Shown here piece by piece: positions 53,834 to 64,000 of a stretch of DNA of 64,000 nucleotides. Under the pieces are notes generated by a model that worked only from the letters and a program-made list of their open reading frames with translations, ran no database searches and was not told the origin of the DNA. Position 1 is the first letter of the stretch; each line of letters starts with the position of its first letter. The position numbers and the translations under genes were made by a program. Origin of the DNA: Mercurialis annua (Eukaryota > Streptophyta > Magnoliopsida > Malpighiales > Euphorbiaceae); NCBI RefSeq assembly GCF_937616625.2, contig NC_065571.1, positions 15,378,501-15,442,500 of the forward strand, in the 5' to 3' direction.

Positions 53834-55094
53834 CCACCTTATAATTTTCCCTAACCCTAAAATCATTTACCCTCTCTTTTCAGATTCACTCGCAGCCTCT
53901 CTCTCTCGAACTTTCCTCTGAAAACCCTAACCCTAAATCATATTTTCTCTCTGATTCTCTCAGTTTCTCACTGATTCTATCAGTTTCTCACCCTGATACA
54001 GTCTTCGTTTAGCCATAATTTGTGTATTCATCAACTGTTCTGTGCTTTTAATCGAAGAAAATGAAAAGTTTGAACCTTCGATTCGATCCTAAACGAGATT
54101 AAACTAATCTCTGAAAGTCTCAGTATCTCACTGAGTTTGTTAAAGATTATGTGAGTATATGATCGATTATCCTCTGTCATAGAGGTTTAGTTTCAATATT
54201 TATGTTTTAGGTTTTGATTTCTGCCCTATTTGATTATTTTTTTTCCTTTTCATGTGCAAAACGTGGGATTCATGCAATTATCAGGTAATACATCTCTATT
54301 TTTCAGTTTGTTCTTGTTCTTATATGGTTGTTTGTTCTGATTTTGTGATTATCTCTGTAACTGATATGATTTATTTCTTTCCTCCATGTTCTGAACTGGG
54401 GATTTCTGGAAACTCCTTCGGATTTGGCTTTGATTTTATAAGAACAGGTAATTATATTTTAGGGTTTTTATTTGTGAACTAGTTACTAGTTACTTATTTC
54501 TTTGTCTTGATTTAATCTAATGAATTTTGTCTTTTGCTTTGTCTTCATGGCATGTCTGGCTGTCTGCAAAAAATGAAAAGATTCACTCACTAAGTGAATG
54601 AGTGAATCTTTTGTGGTGGAAGCCCTTCACTGTTGGATTCGTGGCCCCAAATCTGAGACTCAGTGACTTGAATCACTTGATCTAATACCTAATTTGCTTA
54701 CCTATTGCTTGGATTGCATCTGCTGCTGGGTATGTGCATTCCTTCTAATGTATTTAATTAGTAGTTATAATTGTATGGTGGATTGGTTTAATGGTTTGTA
54801 TTCTATGATTTTCTGTGTGTTTGTTGGTTTGTACTTTGTATGATCTTAGCCTGTCATGTTTAAAACATACAAAATGAAAGTGGTTTGGAAGCTATTAAGT
54901 GATGCCTCATGCCTCTGTATTGGTTCAATGTTATATTTTGGTCAATTGTTGTCTTCTGTGCCTAAATAAAAGTGATTTTTCAAGAATGAAATGTTTAAAA
55001 CTTAAAATGAAAAAGTGGTTTGCTATTTATCTAAGTGAATAAGTGGTTGCTTGATGCCTCTGTATTGATTGAATGTGGTTCTTTGCTCACACAG

Positions 55095-57320
55095 ATGTCA
55101 AACCTTGACCAACAGCAAGTTGCTCTTGTTGATGTTGAGGGGGTTGATGGCTCATCTCCTGAGTTACCCCCTTCAACTCAGCAGGAGCAACCTGTTGCTG
55201 CTGCTGAGGGCTCATCTGAGCCTTCTCAGCAGCAAAAAGAAGATGCTAATCCTGCTGCTACTGGAGGTAAACCAGTTGATAAAAAACGTAAGCAAATTCC
55301 TGTTAGATCTAAAGTTTGGGAGCATTTTGAGCGCATAGTTGATGAATATGGCAAATTACTTATGGCTAAATGCTTGTATTGTGCAAAAATATATAATTCT
55401 GACACTAAAGTGAATGGGACTTCCACACTTAGAGCCCACATTCTTGCATGTCTTAAGAACCCTCATAGTAAAGATACCAGACAGACCTTGTTAACTCTAC
55501 AACCTGTTTCTGCTAGTCATGATGAAACTGAGGGGAAGGGAAATTTGGGGGTTTGGAAATTTAATCAAGATGACATTAGGAAAGCATTGTCTTATATGCT
55601 CATTGTAGATGAGTTGCCTTTTAAGCATGTAGAAGGTATGGGGTTTAAGAGATTTATGAGTGTTGCATGCCCAAGGTTTCACATTCCTTCTAGATGGACT
55701 GTTAATAGGGACTGCTACCAAATGTTTCTTGATGAAAGGTTGAAGTTGAAAAATATTTTGAAAAATGGGAGTCAAAGAGTTAGTATCACAGCAGACACAT
55801 GGACTAGTATTCAACGTATTAATTATATGTGTGTTACCTGCCATTGGATAGATAATGATTGGATTCTTCATAAAAGAATCATTAATCTTGTACCTGTTTG
55901 TGGGCATAAAGGGGACTACATAAGTAAAACACTTGAAAATTGCTTGCTTGGTTGGGGTCTTAAGAATGTTTTCACAGTAACTATGGATAATGCTGGTAAT
56001 AATAACACTGCTATTGCTGCATTTAAGAAAAAAATGATTTCTTGGGGCACTGATGTTTGTAAATGTGAATATTTGCATATGAGGTGTATAGCACATGTGA
56101 TCAATTTGGTTGTGTCTGATGGTCTGAAAGAAATGCATGATTCTGTTAAAAAAGTTAGAGATTGTATACGTTACATTAGGAACAGTCCATCTAGACTTAA
56201 GAAATTTAAAGACCTTGCTGCTGCTGATGATAAAATTGGCACCAAAAAGTCCTTGTGTCTTGATGTTGCAACTAGGTGGAACTCCACTTATCTTATGCTT
56301 GACACTGCTTGCTTGTTTCAATCTGTTTTTGAGAGTTATGAAGAATCTGATGAGAGTTTTAGGTCTGATATGGCTGAATGCATTCCTACTTTTGTTGATT
56401 GGGAAAATGTGAAGAAGTTTGCTACTTGCTTGTCATATTTCTATGTCACAACTTTGAGAATATCTGGGTCTTTGTATGTCACATCTAACATGCATTTTCA
56501 AGAGATTGTTGACCTTTCTATCATGTTAGATGAAATGCTTAATAGTGAGGACCATCAGATTATTCTAATGAGCAGAAAAATGAGGGAGAAATTTAACAAA
56601 TATTGGGGTGATCCCCAGAAGATGAATAATCTGATTTTTTTTGCACATGTTTTTGATCCTACCAGTAAAATGAAACATTTGTTGTTTGCTTTGAAAGCTC
56701 TATTTGGTCCTGAGCAAGGTCTTAAGTTATTTGACACTGTGAATGATAAGCTGACAATCCTGTTTGCTGAGTATGAAAAGGCTTATGTACATGGTGGTTC
56801 ATCTGCTTATGTTAGTCTTAGTCAGTCTTCAGAGGCTGTTTCTGCTCAAACACCAATCCTGCCACCACCTGCAAAAAGACATATGTCCCTTATGAAGGCC
56901 AAATTTGATGAGCAGAACAAGGGTAGTGATTCTGGTAGTAGGAAATCTGAGCTGGAATTGTACCTGAGTGAGGCTACGGTTGAGAATGATGATGATTTCA
57001 ATATTTTGAAGTGGTGGAAGCTAAACTCAGGGAGATTTCCAATCCTTTCAAGGATGGCTCGAGATATTCTTGCTGTCCCTATCTCTACTGTTGCATCTGA
57101 ATCAGCATTTAGTACTTATGGAAGAGTACTAGACTGCTTTAGGAGTTCTTTAACTCCAAGATTGGTGGAAGCATTGGTGTGCACTCAGGATTGGCTTAGA
57201 GCAGAAGCTTGCCCTTTGGTGATTGAAGAGTGCCTCGAAGAATTGGAACCCTTTGAGCAAGGTTATGTCCTTAAACTAACTTTTATTTATTATTTGATTT
57301 GTAATTTCTTTTATATTTAG
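55095..57320 (+). CDS. hAT transposase (BED zinc finger, RICESLEEPER-like)
   Basis: The first ATG (MSNLDQQQ) follows CTCACACAG directly, a likely 3' splice site, so I start here, not at the upstream GTG. A Gln/Ser-rich N-terminus leads to a BED finger (KCLYCAKIY..STLRAHILAC, about residues 92-120). The catalytic hAT core follows with TADTWTS, TMDNAGNNN and CIAHVINLVV. The C-terminal dimerisation domain is ELELYLSEA..LKWWK..FPILSRMARDILAVPISTVASESAFS. All conserved blocks are present and there are no internal stops. The last codons may be intronic: a donor at 57262 and an acceptor CAG at 57364-57366 would give an alternative C-terminus ending at 57380 (725-726 aa). It should cut and paste elements with TAGGGG-type ends. 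Confidence 0.9.
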   Translation: MSNLDQQQVALVDVEGVDGSSPELPPSTQQEQPVAAAEGSSEPSQQQKEDANPAATGGKPVDKKRKQIPVRSKVWEHFERIVDEYGKLLMAKCLYCAKIYNSDTKVNGTSTLRAHILACLKNPHSKDTRQTLLTLQPVSASHDETEGKGNLGVWKFNQDDIRKALSYMLIVDELPFKHVEGMGFKRFMSVACPRFHIPSRWTVNRDCYQMFLDERLKLKNILKNGSQRVSITADTWTSIQRINYMCVTCHWIDNDWILHKRIINLVPVCGHKGDYISKTLENCLLGWGLKNVFTVTMDNAGNNNTAIAAFKKKMISWGTDVCKCEYLHMRCIAHVINLVVSDGLKEMHDSVKKVRDCIRYIRNSPSRLKKFKDLAAADDKIGTKKSLCLDVATRWNSTYLMLDTACLFQSVFESYEESDESFRSDMAECIPTFVDWENVKKFATCLSYFYVTTLRISGSLYVTSNMHFQEIVDLSIMLDEMLNSEDHQIILMSRKMREKFNKYWGDPQKMNNLIFFAHVFDPTSKMKHLLFALKALFGPEQGLKLFDTVNDKLTILFAEYEKAYVHGGSSAYVSLSQSSEAVSAQTPILPPPAKRHMSLMKAKFDEQNKGSDSGSRKSELELYLSEATVENDDDFNILKWWKLNSGRFPILSRMARDILAVPISTVASESAFSTYGRVLDCFRSSLTPRLVEALVCTQDWLRAEACPLVIEECLEELEPFEQGYVLKLTFIYYLICNFFYI

Positions 57321-57611
57321 AACTATCTAATAGTTTATGTTCTTGTGTTGTTGGTTCCTAATGCAGGGTTGCCCAACTAAGAAGTTGGACTCTTGCTCAT
57401 TTTTGCTTTTGTGGCAACTTGGTGTGGAAGCCAATTTTGTTGTTGTTGCCTAATGCTGCCTGTTGCCTAAAGCCTGATGCTGCTTGTTGCCTTGGTTGTC
57501 CCTGTCCCTATACAGAAAAGTGGTGGAAGCACTTAACAAGGTTTTGAAAATTGCTTTACTGTTTTGCTTTACTGTCTATTTTAAACTTGTCTATTTGAAA
57601 GAGTTTCTCTC

Positions 57612-57867
57612 AAATTGCTTCATAAGCTTTCTGTTTTGGTTATAACTTATAACCTATGAATCTTCTATTACTTTTAAATTGCTTCAAAGCTTTCTGTTTT
57701 GGTTATAACTTATAACCTATGAATCTTCTCTTACTTTCAAATTGCTTCAAAGCTTTCTGTTTTGGTTATAAGTTATAACCTATGATTCTTTTATTGCTTT
57801 CAGATTGCTTCTTAAACTTTCTATTTTGGTTATAACTTATAACCTATGAATCTTTTATTGCTTTGAA
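57612..57867. repeat. Four-copy minisatellite (about 63-bp unit) in the hAT 3' region
   Basis: The unit AAATTGCTTCAAAGCTTTCT followed by GTTTTGGTTATAACTTATAACCTATGAATC-type sequence is repeated four times with few changes. Each unit contains the near-perfect palindrome GGTTATAASTTATAACC. It lies between the transposase stop and the nested Mutator-like element. Confidence 0.85.
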
Positions 57868-58306
57868 ATTGCTTTACTGTTTGGTTTTGGGCTATGATGA
57901 AGCTTCCACCACTTCAAAAATCTGATAGTATATAAGGCCTTGACATATTTGCATGATGAGGCTTTAATTTAGCCACCATGTGGATTACATCGCCTTATAA
58001 AGATGTGAAAACCTTATTCTGAGCCCCTGTTTTTAAAAAAAATTTCATTTTTCTCTGATTTTAAAGTGTAAATACTTCTTTTTCAGTATAAAATATACTC
58101 TTTTCAAGTTTTTCAATTAGTTTTAATTGCCTCAATTCAGGAAATGTTCTTCTTCTGAATTCTGTGATTCTTCATTCCTGAGCTCCTGTTCTGCTTGGGT
58201 GCTGGAAATGGCTATTTTTGAATGCTATAGGCCGGCAGTGTGCATAATATACTGCATAGTTCAGTTATATTTTTTGATAACTTTCACATATAATTTAATT
58301 TTTGGA

Positions 58307-59625
58307 GGCAAAAGGTTTTGATTAGCCCCTGTGATTGGAGGCAAAAAATATTTAAGCCCTTGTAGTCGATGCCGGCTCAATTAAATCCTTGTGGTCATAA
58401 AAAATGGTACAAAATAATCCTTTCCGTTAACTTTATTAGTCAACTGTTAGTCAAACTGTTATTATATAGACCACAAAAATTTTAACCAATTAAAATTTAA
58501 CACATGTCTTAAGTTCAGTTAATTAATTAATTAAAATGATTAACTATTTAATTATTAAAAATATTAATTAATCATTTTTTAGATTCTCATTTTTTTCTTA
58601 ACCATCGTCTTCTTCCACAGCTAACATCCACTTTTAATCCCAGAATCAAAAAACTCCAACAACCCATGTCCATGAAGCTTATGTCCCACATCCATGGCGG
58701 AAACACTAACACAAACAACAACCCTCATAAGTCATAACCATTCTACCGACTCCAGGGATCAGTTAGCGACGACGACGAGACTCGTTTGTCATTTGTTATT
58801 CTTATTTTCACCATCAGATCCGCACTTTATTTTCTCCAAGGTTTTCAAAAAATTACTAGTGGATTTAATTATGGCCCCTATTTCATGCTTCATTCTCTTT
58901 TAAGCCATTGATTTCTTCTCTTCTATTCAACTCTCGTCTACCCATTTCCCTCGCCTTTTATTCTCACCGATTTGAACAAGATTTAGATCGAGAAAATCGA
59001 GGAAAAAAATAAGGATGAAATCTGGGACATTTTGTATAATGTATTAATGTGTATTACTTAGTAGCAGTTGACCCATGAAAGCTGAAAAGACGATGAAACT
59101 AAGAAGGGATCCAGATGCCTGAGACTGAGAGGTTTCAGGTGAGATTGGTTCGATTCAAGCTAAACCCACTACTGGGTTTTCTGTTTTTGTTTCAATCGAA
59201 TAAAAGAAATCAATAGTGGCTATTTGTATTTTTGAGGAAGATGATGTACAGTGATGAGAGTAAGGTGTTTGCAGTGATGAGATTAACAAAAACTAGAGTT
59301 TTGTTGTTATTTGATTAAAAAATTCATTAATTAAATAAAATTATAACTAATTAATTAATAAAAATAAAATTGCAGTTAATTTAAATTTTAAAATATAATT
59401 ATCAAAATTTATATATTCACTTAGACATATGTCGTTTTTTTATTGGCTTATAATTTAAGAAGGCTCCACAATAACAGATTGACTAACTGTTGACTTTTTA
59501 AGTTAACGGAAGGGTTAATATGTACCATTTTTGGAAACCATAAGGGTCTAAGTGAGCCAATTTCGACCACAAGGGCTAAAATATTCCTGGATTTCGACCA
59601 CAGGGGCCAATCAGAGCCTTTTGCC
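58307..59625. mobile_element. Mutator-like non-autonomous element, 1,319 bp, nested in the hAT
   Basis: ATTTTTGGA at 58298-58306 and 59626-59634 is a perfect 9-bp duplication. Inverted ends starting GGCAAAAGGTTTTGATTAGC and (minus strand) GGCAAAAGGCTCTGATTGGC stay similar for about 170 bp. The interior (58580-59050) is less AT-rich and includes a short frame MAETLTQTTTLISHNHST at 58694. It could be captured host sequence (Pack-MULE) but I recognise no gene. No MULE transposase is present. Confidence 0.88.
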
Positions 59626-60349
59626 ATTTTTGGATGAATGTAATCTATATAGTTCATTAGTTTTTGCTACTTAAGTTATTTTTGGATGAATGTAATATTT
59701 AGCTGTTCATTATTATTTTTGCTACTTCAGTAGTTAATTGGATGAATGTAATATTTAGCTGCTTAGTTTTTACCTTTTGCTAATTCAGTTAAGAGTAGAC
59801 TTATGAATTTGTGAATTGTGATGTTATTTTTCATTATTCAATTTTGAACTATTGTTAATTATGTTTCATTATTCAATGTAAATGAATTTTTTTGAAATGA
59901 ATGAATAATTCCTTGTATTTTTTAAGGCTTTATTGAATGTGGCCCAAAAAATAAATGGGCTTTTTAAATGGCCCAAACCGTTTTAAATAACCGATACCGA
60001 ACCGAACCGACCGACATTTTCGGTTAAAAAATATTTCGGTGTCTGGTGAAAAAACAAACGGTCCGGTGTCTAAATTAACTAACTTCGGTATGACCGGTTT
60101 TGAAGATTCTGGAACCGAACCGGACCGAACCGACCGATGCTCACCCCTAGTGCTGGTTGTCAAAATCGGATGGCCAGGTTCACTTTTTAAAGACGTTAGG
60201 ATTATATTTGAACATTTACGGACGTTAAAGCTTATTTGATTCTTGAGTCAAATTTTAAGGACATAAATGACACTTTTCTCTTTAAGTAATTATTAGAAAC
60301 AAACAGTGAAATTGTATAGAGAAAAAATATCCATAGAAAATCCCGAATC

Positions 60350-60357
60350 TATAAAAG
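60350..60357 (+). promoter_or_regulatory. TATA box of the RABA1 gene
   Basis: TATAAAAG lies 56 bp upstream of the start codon, implying a short leader of about 25 bases. The right end of the hAT transposon is 200 bp further upstream. Confidence 0.6.
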
Positions 60358-60405
60358 GCAATTTTCAAATCTGTCTCCGCTTCTTCGAGCGGATCCGAGA
60401 ACAAA

Positions 60406-62566
60406 ATGGCGTACAGAGCAGAGGAAGATTACGATTATCTGTTCAAGGTGGTTTTAATTGGGGACTCAGGAGTCGGAAAATCCAATTTACTGTCGAGATT
60501 CACCAGAAATGAATTCAGCCTTGAATCCAAATCCACTATCGGAGTCGAATTCGCCACCCGTAGTATTCGTGTCGATGATAAGATCGTCAAAGCCCAGATT
60601 TGGGATACTGCTGGCCAAGAAAGGTATATAGATCGGTGTTTTTTGTTTAATTTGTGTTCAAATCTTGTTTGGAGTAAATCATGTGCTACAAATTAATTTG
60701 ATGTTGGTTATACTTAATTTAGCTGAACTGTTTGGTTTTAGGTTAGGGTTAAGGTTTAGTTTTGGTTCATTTATTGAGTTTTGTGTAAATGTGTGACTGA
60801 GAAGTAATGGTTTAGTTTAAGATAATAACTAAAGTAAAAACTACTGGTTAAACTTAACTGATTATGCCTCGGTGGGTCTTTGGCGAGTGATTTTCCGCTT
60901 TGTAGTTGTATGTGAGATATGTGTTACTTGATTGAATGGTTGTTGATCTTGTTTGGTACTTTCAACTTAGAAATGGTTACCTGTGTTTTGCTAAGAGAGC
61001 GAGAAAGAGTTATCGACTGCTTGCTTGGTTTATTGTCGAATAGCTCTATCCTAAGTAGCATGGACACGGTGTTATTTTAAAGTTTCCTACGTAAAAAAAT
61101 GAAGTTGCCTGTCCGAAATGTCAAGTGTAAACAGGACACGATGAGTGGATGAAGTGTCTGTGCTACTATCCTGAACTTTGAAACTGCCTAATAATGGTCA
61201 TTTTGTTGAGATAATCATACCAACTATTTTGACTGTGTCTGGTTTCGCATCTGTCTGGCATGTAGCTGAAGGCCTAGACCAGATCAAATAAAGATTTTTT
61301 TATTTCTTTTATCTTTCTTTAAATGTTTTTGAATTTAGCTTGCGTTGTTGGGCCCACTGGATTCATTAGCTTGATAAACTGGAGAGGTTTATGTTTTATC
61401 AACTATCTGTGAATTGTATCATCTATGATAATTGCTGAATGATTTGATTTCTTGCCATTTATGTGCTAAATGCATGTAATAGACTTCTAGCCAAAAGAAC
61501 CAGCTGGGCTGAATGGGAGAACAAGGTTGTATAGTCATGGCTGGCAGAAAAGAAAAAAAGGGAAAAGTATAGCAAAAGACCCTATTCGCTTGTCGTGTTA
61601 GGCCTTATGAAAGAGCTTAGCAGTAGAGCATATTACTGGCTATCTTGCCTAGATCACATAGGAAAACAAATAATTAAATCACTAAAGAATGGTATTTGGT
61701 CTATTTCTTCACATTATAGAACAAAAGTACTTAAAACATGTCCATATATATCAATCTCTGCCAATCTTTTGTTTAGGCATTTAATATTTTATGTAGCAGT
61801 CAGCATGTGCATGGCTAATTTGCTTGCTGAATTGTGGAGGACTAACTTTTAGCATTAGGGGAAATAATTGTGCCATGCTTGGGCTTCTTTGAGTGAGTCG
61901 ATTCAGAAACTCCAAACAGTTCAAAAGTGTGAATAGTTTTAATCAGTTATTTTTCTTTTCTTTTTCTGTTACCTCCTTTATACCTGCCTCTCTTTTTTCA
62001 CTAAAGTGGTCATGCTTAATCTTCCATGTTAGCTGTTCCTTTGCAATAAAAATGTGTAGTTGCATTCATTTGTTTATACGTTTGGTACTTTGCATTATAA
62101 ACTTTGAGATTGATTTTATTTTTGTTTATTTGGCCAAAGATACCGTGCTATCACGAGTGCATACTACCGAGGAGCTGTTGGTGCATTGCTAGTTTATGAT
62201 GTCACAAGACATGTCACTTTCGAGAATGTTGAGAGATGGTTGAAGGAGCTACGGGGTCACACAGATGCTAATATTGTGATTATGCTTGTGGGGAACAAGG
62301 CAGATCTGCGTCATTTGCGTGCTGTTTCCACTGAAGATGCCAAGGCCTTTGCTGAGAGAGAGAATTTATTCTTCATGGAAACATCTGCCCTTGAGTCTTT
62401 GAATGTTGAGAATGCTTTTACCGAAGTGCTTACTCAAATATATCGTGTAGTCAGCCGGAAAGCACTTGAGGTAGGGGATGATCCCGGAGCCTTACCTAAA
62501 GGGCAAAGCATCAACGTTAAGGATGATGTTTCAGCTGTTAAGAAAGTTGGCTGCTGCTCTACTTAA
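60406..62566 (+). CDS. RABA1: RABA1-type small GTPase (Rab11 family)
   Basis: Exon 1 is 60406-60623 and exon 2 is 62140-62566. The GT donor at 60624 and AG acceptor at 62138-62139 split the Arg codon after WDTAGQE, the intron position usual for plant RABA genes. The product is 214 aa. All nucleotide-binding motifs are present: P-loop GDSGVGKS (19-26), switch I TIGVEF (44-49), WDTAGQE (66-72), NKAD (125-128) and ETSA (153-156). The C-terminus GCCST carries Cys211 and Cys212 for double geranylgeranylation. RABA1 proteins direct traffic between the trans-Golgi/recycling compartment and the plasma membrane and cell plate. The N-terminal [15 protein letters not shown] and the [11 protein letters not shown] stretch place it in subgroup A1. 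The 1.5-kb intron shows no further exons. Confidence 0.95.
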
Positions 62567-63353
62567 GCACATATCTGGGAATAGAGAAGGTTGAAACACT
62601 TTGAACCGGAGCAATCAGACTTCGAGACTTCCACTCAGTTAAAAATATTGACAAACCATTATAATCTTGTGCCAGAATGCTAAAGATTCTATGATCATTT
62701 TGTCTAGAGTCCAAAGAAAATGTCAGCATCTTTCATATTTGATTTTAATTTCGCATCAGATCTTTGATAGTTAGTTGAGGTTTTTATCCCCTTTGTGTAT
62801 TATTTTACTGCGTAGCCAACTATTGTTGTATTTGTTTGCTCTAGCATAGACTTTATCAGGAAAATTTCAATTTGTGGAGTGATTTTGATCTTACAAGTTT
62901 CCTCTTTTAATAGTACTTTATATTATATATATTCAGTATAGGTGACATTGCATTGGTTACCGTCAATTTTAATTTTTTAAACATTTGGTTAAATTATTTT
63001 GCATAATTGTATTTTAATTACTATTGTGATTGTCTTAATTTTAAAATTAAATTTTAGTCTTTTAACCTCTACAAAGTGAACAATAGCTACAATTAGATGA
63101 TGACGTGTATTACGACTTTATGCACTAAATATTTAACCTCTAAATTTTTACACATCCATTTATTCGGTCCTCAGACTATTAATTTAGACAATTGGGCCTA
63201 TGAACTTGTACTAGGTGTCAATTTAATCTCTATTTTTATATGTTCTGTAATTTATATAATTTTTTATGATAGTTAAAAAATATTAGTTTAGTGTCATTTT
63301 TTTCTTCCTTGATGAAAATTCAAAATTTTCATTATTCTCCACTATTATTATTA
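62567..63353. other. 3' region of RABA1 and AT-rich spacer
   Basis: The 3' untranslated region probably covers the first 200-350 bp. No canonical AATAAA is evident close to the stop. No other gene is seen. Confidence 0.45.
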
Positions 63354-63613
63354 GGTTTAATGGCGAAAAAAATTCAAACATTTACGACTTATTGCAATTT
63401 AAATCAAACTTTTTAATTTTTGTAATGATAGCAAAATTGTTTTTTTTTTCCAATAATAGCCAAAGTTGCATTTTTTTATTTGCAAATTTGGCCACCAATT
63501 TGGCTATTATTGCAACAACAAAAAATACAATTTGGTTATTATTGTAAAAATTAAACGTTCTAGTTTAAATTGTAATAAGCTGTAAAGGTTTGAATTTTTT
63601 CCACCATTAGACC
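63354..63613. mobile_element. Mutator-type MITE, diverged relative of 25742-26093
   Basis: Inverted ends GGTTTAATGGCGAAAAAAAT and (minus strand) GGTCTAATGGTGGAAAAAAT, with the same interior phrases (AATTTTTGTAATGATAGC, GTAATAAGCTGTAAAGG) as the element at 25742. No matching 9-bp flanks were found (TTATTATTA against AAATCATTT), so the insertion is older or rearranged. Confidence 0.7.
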
Positions 63614-64000
63614 AAATCATTTGATTTTCAAAAAAGGCGGACCAAAGTGTAAATTATGGAAAATGTGAGGGATTTTAAAATAATTTGCTTGTTTTTTTTA
63701 ATAAACAAGCGCTTTGTTCTAATTACATTAGAGATTAAATAAGCAAAAAAAATTAAAAAAATTCAATAGGTTAAATGAGAAGATGAAAGATTAAACAAGT
63801 AAAATTGTACTAGTCCAAGGGTTAAAACATGAGGTAAGCATAAAGAAATAATAACAAAAAATAACAAAAAGCCATAGAAGGTTTAAAATTCAGAATTTGA
63901 TTGACATAAATTGGAAGCTGAGTAATGAAGATGAAAATGAGAAAATCTGATTTGATAATACAGCAGCAAATGCACAAGGAACAAGTCTGTACAGGTTTGA
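63614..64000. other. AT-rich window end without recognised genes
   Basis: No supportable feature. The last 100 bases are slightly less AT-rich and could approach a neighbouring gene. Confidence 0.4.

Larger units (their letters stand above)
53572..60149 (+). mobile_element. Large hAT transposon with transposase gene and nested MULE
   Basis: GTGCTGGT at 53564-53571 and 60150-60157 is a perfect 8-bp target duplication. The ends are TAGGGGTGAGCATAAACCG and (minus strand) TAGGGGTGAGCATCGGTCG, a 13-bp exact inverted repeat followed by subterminal CCGAACCGGACC repeats. It encodes an open hAT transposase at 55095-57320 and carries a 1,319-bp Mutator-like insertion at 58307-59625. Without that insert and its duplication it is about 5.25 kb. 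Intact ends, target duplication and coding region suggest recent activity. Confidence 0.92.

Noticed and set aside
55497..56321. 274-codon frame antisense to the hAT transposase
   Set aside because: It is a shadow of the transposase coding strand, with no domain and no start context.
47490..64000. CRISPR arrays, bacterial operons or other prokaryotic features
   Set aside because: The window is clearly plant nuclear DNA; the tandem repeats present lack unique spacers of constant length.

Overview
The window is nuclear DNA of a dicot plant. The evidence is introns with plant-type GT..AG signals, AT-rich spacers, a UGT79-type glycosyltransferase, a RABA GTPase, and plant families of transposons (hAT, Mutator-like and Stowaway MITEs, tRNA-derived SINEs, an L1-type LINE, LTR retrotransposons and an endogenous pararetrovirus). 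I cannot name the species. Four host genes can be supported: a two-exon gene of unknown function (2984-4504, minus), a single-exon UGT79B-like glycosyltransferase (26701-28083, plus), a nine-exon TAF1A-like RNA polymerase I factor (29558-37441, minus), and a two-exon RABA1 small GTPase (60406-62566, plus). For all three spliced genes the splice sites I chose close the reading frame exactly.

From 0 to 8.4 kb lie small elements around the first gene: a hAT MITE with a perfect 8-bp target duplication and two tRNA-like segments inside it, two copies of one SINE in opposite orientation, a perfect 42-bp palindrome, and a fold-back Mutator-type MITE. From 8.4 to 23.7 kb is one decayed L1-type LINE split by three later insertions: a 5.9-kb LTR-containing block, a 2.4-kb solo LTR and a 0.9-kb hAT element. 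Each insertion carries its own target duplication, and the LINE reading frame continues in phase across all three. From 23.9 to 26.1 kb there are three MITEs with clear ends, followed by the UGT gene.

The TAF1A-like gene fills 29.5-37.5 kb. Its introns hold a hAT MITE, a SINE and an internally deleted Ty1/copia element. From about 39.6 to 47.5 kb lies a nearly complete endogenous pararetrovirus (Caulimoviridae). Its order is coat protein with zinc knuckle, movement protein, protease, reverse transcriptase-RNase H, a second large ORF starting with two zinc knuckles, a promoter with TATA box and poly(A) signal, a small ORF, and an initiator-tRNA-Met primer-binding site at the right edge. Only three lesions break the polyprotein and the second ORF is intact. 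This is the most notable object in the window.

From 49.4 to 52.8 kb an RNase H-like pseudogene is split by a 2,520-bp solo LTR of the family also seen at 10.1 and 17.7 kb. From 53.6 to 60.1 kb is a 6.6-kb hAT transposon with a perfect 8-bp target duplication and an open transposase. A 1.3-kb Mutator-like element is nested in its 3' part. This hAT ends about 200 bp upstream of the TATA box of the RABA1 gene. The remaining spacers are AT-rich and show no genes.
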